DNA from: an archaeon | Lineage (GTDB): Archaea; Micrarchaeota; Micrarchaeia; Anstonellales; Bilamarchaeaceae | Direction of reading: 5' to 3' | DNA length: 32,191 nucleotides | NCBI GenBank assembly: GCA_020053355.1 | Contig: JAGVNI010000012.1 | Span: forward strand, 1-32,191 | Shown here: in pieces, positions 1-5,739 of the stretch | Numbering within the stretch: position 1 is the stretch's first letter | How the letters are laid out: every line of letters begins with the position of its first letter | Position numbers and translations under genes: made by a program | Notes under the pieces: model-generated | What the model was told of the DNA's origin: nothing | What the model saw: the letters and a program-made list of their open reading frames with translations, nothing else | Databases searched by the model: none

Positions 1-475
1 CATTTTTTTTCATTACCTTTTTGATCTGCCTATATATCCTTCCAATATCTTTCAAATATTTTGAGTAACTCCCAATTTTTGTATAATTTGTAAATGGATT
101 TTCCTTATCAAAGTATCTCATATAGGGCGGAGAAGTTATGGAAAAGTCAAACTTTGGCAATTTATAAGAACTGAGTTTTAGGGAATTGCCATGAATGATT
201 TTACAGGGCTCTTTAATCCTGTCATTAATGTATTCATATTGACTTTCGTCGTATTCTATCCCAAATACTGTTCGTCCCAGTCGTTGGCCTACAAACAACG
301 TTGTGCCAAAACCAGCAAAAGGATCTAAGATTCTACCCCCTCTTTTTGTAAATTTAAGGATGAACATTTCAACAAATTCTTCTGTATACCGAATATCCGT
401 ATCTCCATTGAATTTAATTTTTTTCAGTTTGCTAGAGATTAAAAACCAGGAATTTTCCATATGTAATTCTTTCAT
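1..475 (-). CDS. DNA (N4/N6) methyltransferase, 5' part only (C-terminus beyond window)
   Basis: Reading leftward from ATG at 475, an open frame of 158 codons runs off the window. The translation contains LDPFAGFGTT at about residue 52 (AdoMet-binding motif I) and ITSPPY at about residue 108 (catalytic motif IV, S/D-PP-Y). These are hallmarks of amino-methyltransferases that modify adenine N6 or cytosine N4 in DNA. Motif I precedes motif IV, an order unlike classic beta-class enzymes. The preceding in-frame stop is at 500-502 and the only in-frame starts after it are 475 and 460, so the start is reasonably fixed. No good Shine-Dalgarno is seen. The gene is strikingly AT-rich (15 G/C in the first 60 bases) against a clearly GC-rich remainder, which suggests recent acquisition. 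A partner restriction enzyme, if any, would be outside the window. Confidence 0.85.
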   Translation of the reverse strand, partial: MKELHMENSWFLISSKLKKIKFNGDTDIRYTEEFVEMFILKFTKRGGRILDPFAGFGTTLFVGQRLGRTVFGIEYDESQYEYINDRIKEPCKIIHGNSLKLSSYKLPKFDFSITSPPYMRYFDKENPFTNYTKIGSYSKYLKDIGRIYRQIKKVMKKN

Positions 476-532
476 GTTTACTAATAAGAATATGTCATTT
501 TAAGGTTCTCCTATACCTCCCACATTTTCAAG

Positions 533-541
533 TTTATATCT
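533..541 (-). promoter_or_regulatory. Possible TATA box for the methyltransferase
   Basis: On the minus strand AGATATAAA lies about 60 nt before the ATG at 475, which would leave a leader of roughly 35 nt. The only gene it could serve is the methyltransferase. Weak evidence in AT-rich DNA. Confidence 0.35.
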
Positions 542-597
542 AGGAAAATCTCTGATGGCGAGTGCAATCCGCTAGATGTCTACCAATCAGAATAAAT

Positions 598-758
598 TGC
601 AGGGAGCAGGATTCGAACCTGCGTAGGTACTAAACCACAGCGTTTCCAAAGGATCTTTGCCGACCTCAGGACCTTTTTCCAGGGTTTTGCCCTGAGATTG
701 TCCGGAGGCAAAAAGCCCTCCTAAGCGCTGCGCATTTGACCGGCTCTGCCATCCCTGC
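598..758 (-). tRNA. tRNA-Leu (anticodon UAG) with a 76-nt intron
   Basis: Mature parts fold as a type II tRNA. The acceptor GCAGGGA (758-752) pairs with TCCCTGC (605-599), with discriminator A at 598. Anticodon stem CAGCG pairs with CGCTG and the loop is CTTAGGA, giving anticodon UAG. A short variable arm GGT/ACC is followed by T-arm GCAGG-TTCGAAT-CCTGC. CCA is not encoded. An intron interrupts the loop between positions 37 and 38 (719-644). Leucine identity fits the anticodon, the variable arm and the GGTCAAA D-loop. The AT-rich methyltransferase region starts immediately 3' of the gene, and a tRNA-mimicking hairpin lies immediately upstream. Confidence 0.92.
644..719 (-). other. Intron of tRNA-Leu (37/38)
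   Basis: Removing 76 nt restores a 7-nt anticodon loop. The splice junctions fit an archaeal bulge-helix-bulge with a 4-nt central helix CTTA opposite TTGG (3 of 4 pairs, one U-U), and 3-nt bulges GG|A and AA|A. The intron has an internal CTCAGG/CCTGAG stem. This is a relaxed rather than perfect motif, so the ends may shift by one base. Confidence 0.75.
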
Positions 759-773
759 ATGAGCGAAGCGAAT

Positions 774-825
774 GCAGATGGCAGCCGGAGACCGGAACGC
801 CGGTCTACGATGCTGCCATCCCTGC
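774..825 (-). other. tRNA-Leu-mimicking hairpin in the tRNA leader
   Basis: Starting at 825 on the minus strand are 13 bases, GCAGGGATGGCAG, identical to the 5' end of the downstream tRNA-Leu (758-746). They begin a 52-nt hairpin: GCAG(GG)ATGGCAGC pairs with GCTGCCATCTGC with a 2-nt bulge, and an inner 7-bp stem AGACCGG/CCGGTCT (806-800/795-789) closes on loop CGTT. The base after the hairpin is A, imitating a discriminator. A 15-nt spacer ending CTCAT separates it from the tRNA. No TATA-like sequence lies between them, so it is probably co-transcribed with the tRNA. Function unknown. It parallels the element before tRNA-Ile. Confidence 0.75.
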
Positions 826-857
826 AAACTTTTTTAGGAAAAAAGTTTGACAAAAAA
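825..857 (-). terminator. Poly-T terminator / AT-rich hairpin after mre11
   Basis: On the minus strand two runs of six T (857-852 and 844-839) follow the mre11 stop, typical of archaeal poly-T termination. The second run is one arm of an 11-bp perfect inverted repeat with a 3-nt loop (825-849). The same AT-rich segment is also the only plausible promoter region for the tRNA-Leu transcript. Confidence 0.5.
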
Positions 858-858
858 C

Positions 859-1974
859 TTACTGTTTGCTATCCTTTTTATTATGCTTCTCCAGGTAATC
901 GAGAGCATCTTCCGGGCTTGAAAGCAGCTTCTCGAAGAGGTCCGACGTCTCGAAAAGCGTGATCTTTCCAGACGTCTTCGAATTGAGTTCCTTAAGCGCC
1001 ATGTCCCGCATGGAAAGGCTCGCTTCGCGGCTGCTCCTGATTTTTTGCAGTTTCGCCCCAAGGCTCTCCACGTTCAGCCGGTTGTCGATGAAAACGTCGG
1101 CATAGCTGCCAATCCGAATATCCGCGCCGGTCAATCCGCCCTTCAGGGTCCCGTCGAGCTTTATCGCTATTATCGCCCGCGGGCTTTTTTCGCGGATACG
1201 CCCGACCAGTTCCTTGACGCGCTCCCCGACATCCGCTTCCCCGGACCCCTCGAACGTTATCTCCTCGTAGAAAAACTCACGAGAGGGAATTGGGACGAAT
1301 TCGGATTTCCTCGTTTTTGTGTCATAGAGGAAATAGCCCCTGGGCGCCATCTCGTCTTTCTTGAGCTGGGTGATGACTGTGCTGCCTGGAATCAGGAACC
1401 TTCCGCCAAGCATCGAAACAGTCTCATGGATATGGCCGTTCACGATTAGGTCGAAAGGGAGCGCTTCGAGGGCATCGAGCGACAATTCATCCTTCCCGCC
1501 CGGGACAAGCTCCCGTATCGACTGGTGCAGCATCAGGATGGAAACCGCGCCTTCCTCCTTGCGGAACCGTTCCATTATCTTTTTGAGAGCATCATCGGCG
1601 TATTCCTCCGGTACGCTTCCCATCCCAAGGACCTGGACTTTCTCCCCGTCCTTCTCAAATATTTCGCTCTCGCCGTGCAGGAGCCGCAGGCTCGAGCTTG
1701 CCGAGAGGAGCTGCGCAGGGTTGACCATGTCCCTTGCCCGCCTCTCATGGTTGCCGTGGATGGCGTATATGGGCACCCTGGCGTTCCTGAAGATGTCGAC
1801 TGCCTTCTTCAAGGTCTCCAGTTTCGGGATTTTCACGTCGAAGACGTCCCCCGCGCATAGGATGAGGTCCGCTTTCGCGCAAGCGTCGGTTACGGCGCAG
1901 GCTGCCTGGACGTAAGAATCATCCTCGAACCTCGCATATCCGAGATGCAGGTCCGAAAGAACGGCTATCTTCAT
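859..1974 (-). CDS. mre11: Mre11/SbcD-family DNA repair exonuclease
   Basis: A 371-residue calcineurin-like metallophosphoesterase. Phosphoesterase motifs appear in order: SDLHLG (7-12), GDVFD (42-46), GNHE (74-77), LMLHQS around His150 and NGHIHE (179-184), covering the usual two-metal ligands. An Mre11-like capping domain follows, and then a tail. Family members are Mn-dependent nucleases that, with the ATPase Rad50, resect DNA double-strand breaks. Start: ATG at 1974, 26 nt after a TATA box at 1996-2005, so the mRNA is probably leaderless. Rad50 is not in the window, whereas mre11 and rad50 are often adjacent in archaea. The gene ends about 100 nt before the tRNA-Leu gene. An SbcD-like nuclease of other specificity is possible. 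Confidence 0.85.
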   Translation of the reverse strand: MKIAVLSDLHLGYARFEDDSYVQAACAVTDACAKADLILCAGDVFDVKIPKLETLKKAVDIFRNARVPIYAIHGNHERRARDMVNPAQLLSASSSLRLLHGESEIFEKDGEKVQVLGMGSVPEEYADDALKKIMERFRKEEGAVSILMLHQSIRELVPGGKDELSLDALEALPFDLIVNGHIHETVSMLGGRFLIPGSTVITQLKKDEMAPRGYFLYDTKTRKSEFVPIPSREFFYEEITFEGSGEADVGERVKELVGRIREKSPRAIIAIKLDGTLKGGLTGADIRIGSYADVFIDNRLNVESLGAKLQKIRSSREASLSMRDMALKELNSKTSGKITLFETSDLFEKLLSSPEDALDYLEKHNKKDSKQ

Positions 1975-1995
1975 GAAAAAGAAAAGGGATGGAAT

Positions 1996-2005
1996 GAATA
2001 AATTA
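1996..2005 (-). promoter_or_regulatory. TATA box of mre11
   Basis: TAATTTATTC on the minus strand, centred about 26 nt before the mre11 ATG at 1974. It overlaps the stop codon of the upstream lipoprotein gene, so mre11 probably has its own leaderless transcript. Confidence 0.55.
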
Positions 2006-2572
2006 CCATCCGTTGCTGGATGCGAGCGTCGCGGTGCAATTCAAATCTCCGGTTGAAGGCGTGCATATGTTCGCGGTCATCTCGCACAGCTCGAACGTCA
2101 CGACGCCGATTCCAGGGAAATTCTTCGTCTGCTGTTCCCCGAGCTCGAATGCCCATCCTTCCGATGTTGACATGGATGCTGGGTAGCCCGTAAATATCGC
2201 CCTATTGACGCCGGTGGCATTGCCGATTCCCCGGAAATTGAAGAAGTAAGTGCCGCCTGAGGGGCTGGCATCCTCTTCAAGATGGAAAAGCATCCTGTGC
2301 GCATCACCGGGCCCGTACTGCGTGCAGAGGCTTGACGGGCCGCCATCCGGCACGGTTCCGCCATCCTGGTCCGTGTCGGCGTCTGTGGTGCCTCCGTCCT
2401 GGACTCCACCGTCCCTTCCGGTCGTGTCATCACCGCAGCTTACCGCAAACGTCACCGCGAATGCGGCAAGTGCCACCCTGGAATTCCTTTCCACCATGTC
2501 TTTGAACCTGGAAAATTTGCCTTTTCTGTCGATTTGTCCGCCCTCTTCCCGCACTTCTTGTTTAATTTTCAT
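2003..2572 (-). CDS. Predicted secreted lipoprotein with DGG-rich linker, function unknown
   Basis: A 189-residue protein of no family I recognise. After a basic N-terminus, a hydrophobic stretch at about 33-45 ends in AVSCGDD, resembling a lipobox with Cys46. Residues about 50-80 form a low-complexity linker with four DGG units and many D, T and G. A compact C-terminal domain of about 110 residues carries four cysteines (near 82 and in ELCEM, NICTP and LNCTA), plausibly two disulfides. The ATG at 2572 follows GGTG at a suitable distance. An alternative ATG at 2497 (residue 26) would give a more ordinary signal peptide. CGDD followed by a D/G-rich linker resembles deltaproteobacterial-type lipoproteins, so transfer is conceivable. 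The protein probably faces the outside of the cell. Confidence 0.65.
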   Translation of the reverse strand: MKIKQEVREEGGQIDRKGKFSRFKDMVERNSRVALAAFAVTFAVSCGDDTTGRDGGVQDGGTTDADTDQDGGTVPDGGPSSLCTQYGPGDAHRMLFHLEEDASPSGGTYFFNFRGIGNATGVNRAIFTGYPASMSTSEGWAFELGEQQTKNFPGIGVVTFELCEMTANICTPSTGDLNCTATLASSNGW

Positions 2573-2604
2573 ATTAGCACCAACAATCCTATGTTGATTA
2601 GTCC

Positions 2605-2614
2605 TTTAAAATAT
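2605..2614 (-). promoter_or_regulatory. TATA box of the predicted lipoprotein gene
   Basis: ATATTTTAAA on the minus strand, centred 38 nt before the ATG at 2572. This implies a leader of about 11 nt containing the GGTG ribosome-binding sequence. Confidence 0.5.
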
Positions 2615-2701
2615 TACTATCTACGACAACCGGGCGTTTTAAGGCCCTCTGAATGCCGGGGGGTCCATCCACGCCTGTGATTTGCAGGGCATTGGAAACT
2701 G

Positions 2702-2711
2702 TTTAAAAAAG
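2702..2711 (+). promoter_or_regulatory. TATA box of the tRNA-Ile transcript
   Basis: TTTAAAAAAG is centred about 32 nt before the tRNA-mimicking hairpin at 2739. There is no TATA-like sequence between that hairpin and the tRNA proper at 2798, so the primary transcript should begin at or just before the hairpin. Confidence 0.6.
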
Positions 2712-2738
2712 AACTGTCAATATCATCTTTCGCTTATT

Positions 2739-2789
2739 GGGCCCGTAGCTTAGCTTGAACGACGGTTCGTTCAAGTCGCTCCGAGCCCA
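2739..2789 (+). other. tRNA-Ile-mimicking hairpin in the tRNA leader
   Basis: The element starts GGGCCCGTAGCT, identical to the first 12 bases of tRNA-Ile at 2798 (15 of the first 16 match). It ends CGAGCCC+A against CGGGCCC+A in the tRNA. All 51 nt fold into one hairpin: acceptor-like GGGCCCG/CGAGCCC (one mismatch), AGC/GCT, then a perfect 9-bp stem CTTGAACGA/TCGTTCAAG (2754-2762/2767-2775) with loop CGGT. It contains GTTCAAGTC, which matches the T-loop consensus, but there is no anticodon arm, so it cannot be a normal tRNA. It ends 8 nt before tRNA-Ile. Possible readings are a pseudo-tRNA, a processed small RNA or a processing signal. Confidence 0.75.
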
Positions 2790-2814
2790 GTGCGCATGGG
2801 CCCGTAGCTCAGCC

Positions 2815-2852
2815 AGAGCCTTTGCTTGATTCTATTGCAAAGGCTCCTGAAA
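2815..2852 (+). other. D-loop intron of tRNA-Ile with perfect bulge-helix-bulge
   Basis: Splice geometry is canonical. A central 4-bp helix TCAG (2809-2812)/CTGA (2847-2850) is flanked by 3-nt bulges CC|A (2813-2815) and AA|T (2851-2853), with an inner 10-bp perfect stem GAGCCTTTGC/GCAAAGGCTC (2816-2825/2837-2846). Cutting at the marked sites yields the consensus D-loop CAGCCTGGTGG, which independently supports the 38-nt boundaries. Confidence 0.88.
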
Positions 2853-2873
2853 TGGTGGAGCGTTCGACTGATA

Positions 2874-2926
2874 TCTTTTTGGAAATAGCACCCCGGTTTT
2901 GGGGCGCCTTTTCCTAAAAGGCGCAA
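2874..2926 (+). other. Anticodon-loop intron of tRNA-Ile (37/38)
   Basis: Removing 53 nt restores loop CTGATAA between matching anticodon stems. The intron holds a perfect 9-bp hairpin GCGCCTTTT/AAAAGGCGC near its 3' end and a CCCC/GGGG stem. I could not find a convincing canonical 4-bp central helix here, so the ends are uncertain by one base and the motif may be relaxed. Confidence 0.7.
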
Positions 2927-2962
2927 ATCGAAAGGTCGTGAGTTCAAATCTCGCCGGGCCCA

Positions 2963-3105
2963 ATTTTCCTTAGTCCCTAGCCGTAGCTCTCCAGTTTGAC
3001 CGTACGAAAATTGAGAACAAGGTGATGACGCACAGCGGTTTCACGAAGGGCTTAAACTCCCCTTCCTATCCCCCTACATTCTCCTATCCACTGCGTGTAT
3101 CCAAT
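2963..3105. other. Intergenic, nothing recognised
   Basis: 143 bases between the 3' end of tRNA-Ile and the stop of the leftward GT4 gene. I see no credible short gene, RNA or repeat here. A TTTT run just after the tRNA could serve as its terminator. Confidence 0.5.
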
Positions 3106-4146
3106 TCACAGCAACTCCTCGTAGACTTTCAGCGTCTGCTCCGCGACGCTCCTGGTCGTGAACCTCCTGAGGTATTCACGCTGCTCATCCCCCATGCGGA
3201 ATCCCTTCTCGCAAATGCCCATGATTATGTCCGCAGCATGCTCCTCATCAGCGGCCTTATGGCAGTACCTGGTCACTTCCTCAGGGATATGCGCTTTCGC
3301 CATGACGATGACCGGCAGGCCGCAGCACTGGGCCTCTATGGCCGGCAGGCCGAATCCCTCCACTATGCTCGGGAATACGAAAACGTCGAAGCTGTTGTAC
3401 TCGTCGGATACCATGTCCCCGCGGATAAATCCCCGGAACTCCACGTCCTTGATGCCCAGTGCGATCGCCAGCTTTTTGCACCCATCCAGTTCCGGCCCGG
3501 TTCCGCACAAGACGAGCCTGATTTTCGCCCTTGTTTTACGTTTAAGCGCGGCAAATGCGCGGACCAGGAATTCGACGTTGTTGTGGTGCTCAAACCGCCC
3601 GAGGTAGCCGACTGTAAAGACCTCATGCGTTTTTTTTGCAGGCGCTATCCAGCCGCCAATTGAAAGGGGTATCTCCCGAACCCTGGCAGGGTCGGCGCCG
3701 AGCCTCTCTACAAGGTCATGCCTTATCGATGACGAGGTCGCGATAAGCAGGTCCGCATCCGTTATCGCTTTTTTCAGGCATCCGGATCTCAGCAGGTGGG
3801 AGCCCTTCTCCCCCGGATTCGAGTATTCGGTGTCAAGTATGGAAACGACTGATTTCACCCCATACAGCCTTCTGAGCACCGGGATGGAGTACGATGCCCG
3901 GTCCATGGTGAAATGGTATATCGGCGTCGCCGGAATGCGCGAGAGCACCCTCAGGTTGAAATACCCCGTGAAACGCCAGCTCGGGTCCCACGGGACGGAA
4001 GGGTACCCGCCGCAATCTATTTCCCGGGTTTTTTTCCCCATGGATTTGAGCTCTTTCAGGAGGTTGCCGGCGTATCTGGCCGCCCCGAATCCGGAGCTGT
4101 CGTTGAAACTCCATGCTATAAGCGTTACGCCGAAGTCTTTTTTCAT
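3106..4146 (-). CDS. GT4-family glycosyltransferase
   Basis: A 346-residue GT-B fold glycosyltransferase. The N-terminal half has the acceptor-side pattern SSGFGAARYAGNLLKEL. The C-terminal half has VGYLGRFEHHNN, LVLCGTGPE and the family signature EGFGLPAIE (E-x7-E) followed by CCGLPVIV. Such enzymes transfer sugars from nucleotide donors, usually to lipid-linked or polysaccharide acceptors, on the cytoplasmic side. An ATG exists 51 nt upstream (4197), but a TATA-like element overlaps that codon, which makes 4146 the better start and leaves a leader of about 25 nt. The gene is monocistronic and divergent from the first PaaK-like gene. The sugar specificity is unknown. Confidence 0.88.
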   Translation of the reverse strand: MKKDFGVTLIAWSFNDSSGFGAARYAGNLLKELKSMGKKTREIDCGGYPSVPWDPSWRFTGYFNLRVLSRIPATPIYHFTMDRASYSIPVLRRLYGVKSVVSILDTEYSNPGEKGSHLLRSGCLKKAITDADLLIATSSSIRHDLVERLGADPARVREIPLSIGGWIAPAKKTHEVFTVGYLGRFEHHNNVEFLVRAFAALKRKTRAKIRLVLCGTGPELDGCKKLAIALGIKDVEFRGFIRGDMVSDEYNSFDVFVFPSIVEGFGLPAIEAQCCGLPVIVMAKAHIPEEVTRYCHKAADEEHAADIIMGICEKGFRMGDEQREYLRRFTTRSVAEQTLKVYEELL

Positions 4147-4194
4147 TCTTTTGCCCCCGGCTGTCTTGTCCTCGTGCAATCTTTTAATCCATCC

Positions 4195-4204
4195 CATATA
4201 TCTA
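4195..4204. promoter_or_regulatory. Shared TATA-like element between GT4 and PaaK-like gene 1
   Basis: CATATATCTA can be read as a TATA box in both directions. It lies about 40 nt before the rightward ATG at 4239 and about 53 nt before the leftward ATG at 4146. It also argues against the longer GT4 start at 4197. Confidence 0.45.
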
Positions 4205-4238
4205 TCATTTACCCAAACATGCGAAATCGGGATTACAC

Positions 4239-5498
4239 ATGGACGCCGGCCAGATGCTCAAGGTTTCAATGCTTCTTGCCCAGATGCGGGCGAACCAGTG
4301 GAAAAGCACAGAGGAACTCGAAGAGATGCAGGGCAGGCGCCTCCTGGACCTGGTTTCCTACGCATCAAAGCACGTTCCGCATTACCGGAAATCGTTTTCC
4401 GGGTTGCGGATGCGGGACATCGACGATTTCCATTCCCTTCCTATCGTGAAAAAGGACGCAATCCGGGGGGACCCGGAACTGTTCCTGAGCGACCGCTTCG
4501 ACAAGTCCAGGCACATCCGGATGTCAACGTCGGGTTCAAGCGGGTTTCCCCTGTCCGTTTTCCATTCTCCCGCGGAATCGGCCTACGGGCCTGCATTCGA
4601 AATGCACCAGATGATTGAGGCCGGCGTGGGGCCTTTCGACATCCACGCAGTTATCACCCGGGAACGCCCGGCACCGAGCCCGCTGAATGCGCTAGGCCTT
4701 TTCAGGCGCCACCCGGTGGAGTTCCGCAACGCCCGCCAGGCGGCGGCGGACATCGTTGCCATCCGGCCGACCGTCATTCGCGGCACCCCGTCATTCCTGA
4801 TTCCAATCGCCCATGAAAACCTTGTCTCGGGCCTGGGCCTGAAAACCCGGAGGGCATTCACATTCTCGGAAATCCTCCACAAAAAGGGCAGGGAGCTTAT
4901 CGAGCGTTCGCTTGGATGCGCGGTCTTCGACAGCTACGGTTCGATAGAGACGTCCTGGATATCCTGGGAATGCGCCAAGGGCGGGCTCCACATCTATTCA
5001 GACCAGCTTTTCGCCGAGGTTGTCGATGAGCGCGGGAATCCCGTTCCCCATGGGCAGGAAGGCAACCTCGTCCTCACACCGCTTTGGCAGCGTGCGATGC
5101 CATTCATACGCTATAACCTTGGCGACCGTACGGCACTCGGCGGCAAATGCAAATGCGGCCGCGGATACCACACCATCAATCCGGTGGAGGGGCGCAATAA
5201 CGATTATCTCGTCCTTCCGAGCGGCGCCCTCTGCTCGGCCCATATGATAAGTTTCAACATACGCTCGTACCCTGGCATACTCCAGTTCCAGGCAAGGCAG
5301 GAAAAAAGCGGGGAACTCGTCATTCTCATTGTTCCGGACGGGAGCATGGCGCAGGATGGGAAACTTGCCATCTTTAAAATACTGTCAAGCGCCCTGCCAG
5401 AGGCGATGGACATCCGCGTCGAGTTGGTCGACGTCATCCCGAGGGCGCCTAGCGGCAAGCTTTGCGACTTCGTCTCATCCATCAATCCGAAGATATGA
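4239..5498 (+). CDS. PaaK/CapK-like adenylate-forming enzyme (copy 1)
   Basis: A 419-residue member of the phenylacetate-CoA-ligase-like (PaaK, CapK, coenzyme F390 synthetase) branch of AMP-forming ligases. Visible motifs are phosphate loop STSGSSGFPL (96-105), DSYGSIE (231-237), YNLGDR (293-297) with the ADP/AMP-binding Asp, a Cys pair CKCGR (304-308), and the C-terminal PSGK lysine near 411. The family activates a carboxylate as an acyl-adenylate. CapK-type members lie in capsule or surface-polysaccharide loci, where the acyl acceptor is mostly unknown. Its N-terminus aligns residue for residue with copy 3 (NQWK at 19-22), which supports the start. It converges with the RHH gene, 15 nt between stops. 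Confidence 0.85.
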   Translation: MDAGQMLKVSMLLAQMRANQWKSTEELEEMQGRRLLDLVSYASKHVPHYRKSFSGLRMRDIDDFHSLPIVKKDAIRGDPELFLSDRFDKSRHIRMSTSGSSGFPLSVFHSPAESAYGPAFEMHQMIEAGVGPFDIHAVITRERPAPSPLNALGLFRRHPVEFRNARQAAADIVAIRPTVIRGTPSFLIPIAHENLVSGLGLKTRRAFTFSEILHKKGRELIERSLGCAVFDSYGSIETSWISWECAKGGLHIYSDQLFAEVVDERGNPVPHGQEGNLVLTPLWQRAMPFIRYNLGDRTALGGKCKCGRGYHTINPVEGRNNDYLVLPSGALCSAHMISFNIRSYPGILQFQARQEKSGELVILIVPDGSMAQDGKLAIFKILSSALPEAMDIRVELVDVIPRAPSGKLCDFVSSINPKI

Positions 5499-5513
5499 CG
5501 CGCTAAGCCGCGG

Positions 5514-5729
5514 CTAATCCATGTACCCGAGCGATTTCAGCCTGTCCTTGACTTTCTTATCGTTCTGCGCGGACATGCCCGCTCCGCTCGCCTCGCCCTC
5601 GGCGACCATCAGCTCCGTCAGCACGAAAGCCACATAATCCGAGACCGAACTGAACTCGGTTCCCTCCAGTTTCTTCTCAATCTTATCGTACAGCTTTTTC
5701 GGTATTCCAACATTGACATTGTCTGCCAC
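5514..5729 (-). CDS. Small ribbon-helix-helix-like (CopG-type) protein
   Basis: A 71-residue protein. Residues 5-45 follow the ribbon-helix-helix pattern: a short beta strand (VNVGIPKKLYDKI), a helix, a turn FSSVSDYV and a second helix FVLTELMVAE. This fold forms dimeric DNA-binding regulators. Start: GTG at 5729, preceded by GGGGTGG at suitable spacing. The gene lies 10 nt after the pyruvyl-transferase stop, so the two are probably co-transcribed. After a flexible Gly/Ala segment the protein ends in VKDRLKSLGYMD, very like the RLRALGYM end of CysD nearby. It may regulate this glycan locus or be an unpaired antitoxin-like protein. No toxin is adjacent. Confidence 0.65.
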   Translation of the reverse strand: MADNVNVGIPKKLYDKIEKKLEGTEFSSVSDYVAFVLTELMVAEGEASGAGMSAQNDKKVKDRLKSLGYMD

Positions 5730-5739
5730 GATTCCACCC

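Larger units (their letters stand above)
2798..2962 (+). tRNA. tRNA-Ile (anticodon GAU) with two introns, one in the D-loop
   Basis: The acceptor GGGCCCG (2798-2804) pairs with CGGGCCC (2955-2961), with A73 at 2962 and no encoded CCA. After removing 2815-2852 the D-arm reads GCTCAGCCTGGTGGAGC, a standard archaeal tRNA-Ile D-arm. Anticodon stem TTCGA/TCGAA with loop CTGATAA gives anticodon GAU after removal of a second intron at 37/38 (2874-2926). Variable loop AGGTC and T-arm GTGAG-TTCAAAT-CTCGC complete the fold. The 165-nt gene yields a tRNA of about 74 nt. It is transcribed behind a tRNA-like hairpin from an upstream TATA box. Confidence 0.92.

Noticed and set aside
587-853. 88-residue minus-strand frame
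   Set aside because: It covers tRNA-Leu and its leader hairpin, so an RNA explanation accounts for the sequence.
2739-2789. A complete second tRNA gene
   Set aside because: Acceptor-like ends and a T-loop-like GTTCAAGTC are present, but there is no anticodon arm and the T-stem is mostly unpaired. It is better described as a tRNA-like hairpin.
2739-2962. Split or permuted tRNA arrangement
   Set aside because: The downstream tRNA-Ile is complete in normal order once the introns are removed, so neither a trans-spliced half nor a permutation is needed.
3830-4618. 262-residue plus-strand frame spanning the GT4/PaaK-like junction
   Set aside because: It crosses the divergent promoter and two real genes and shows no family features.
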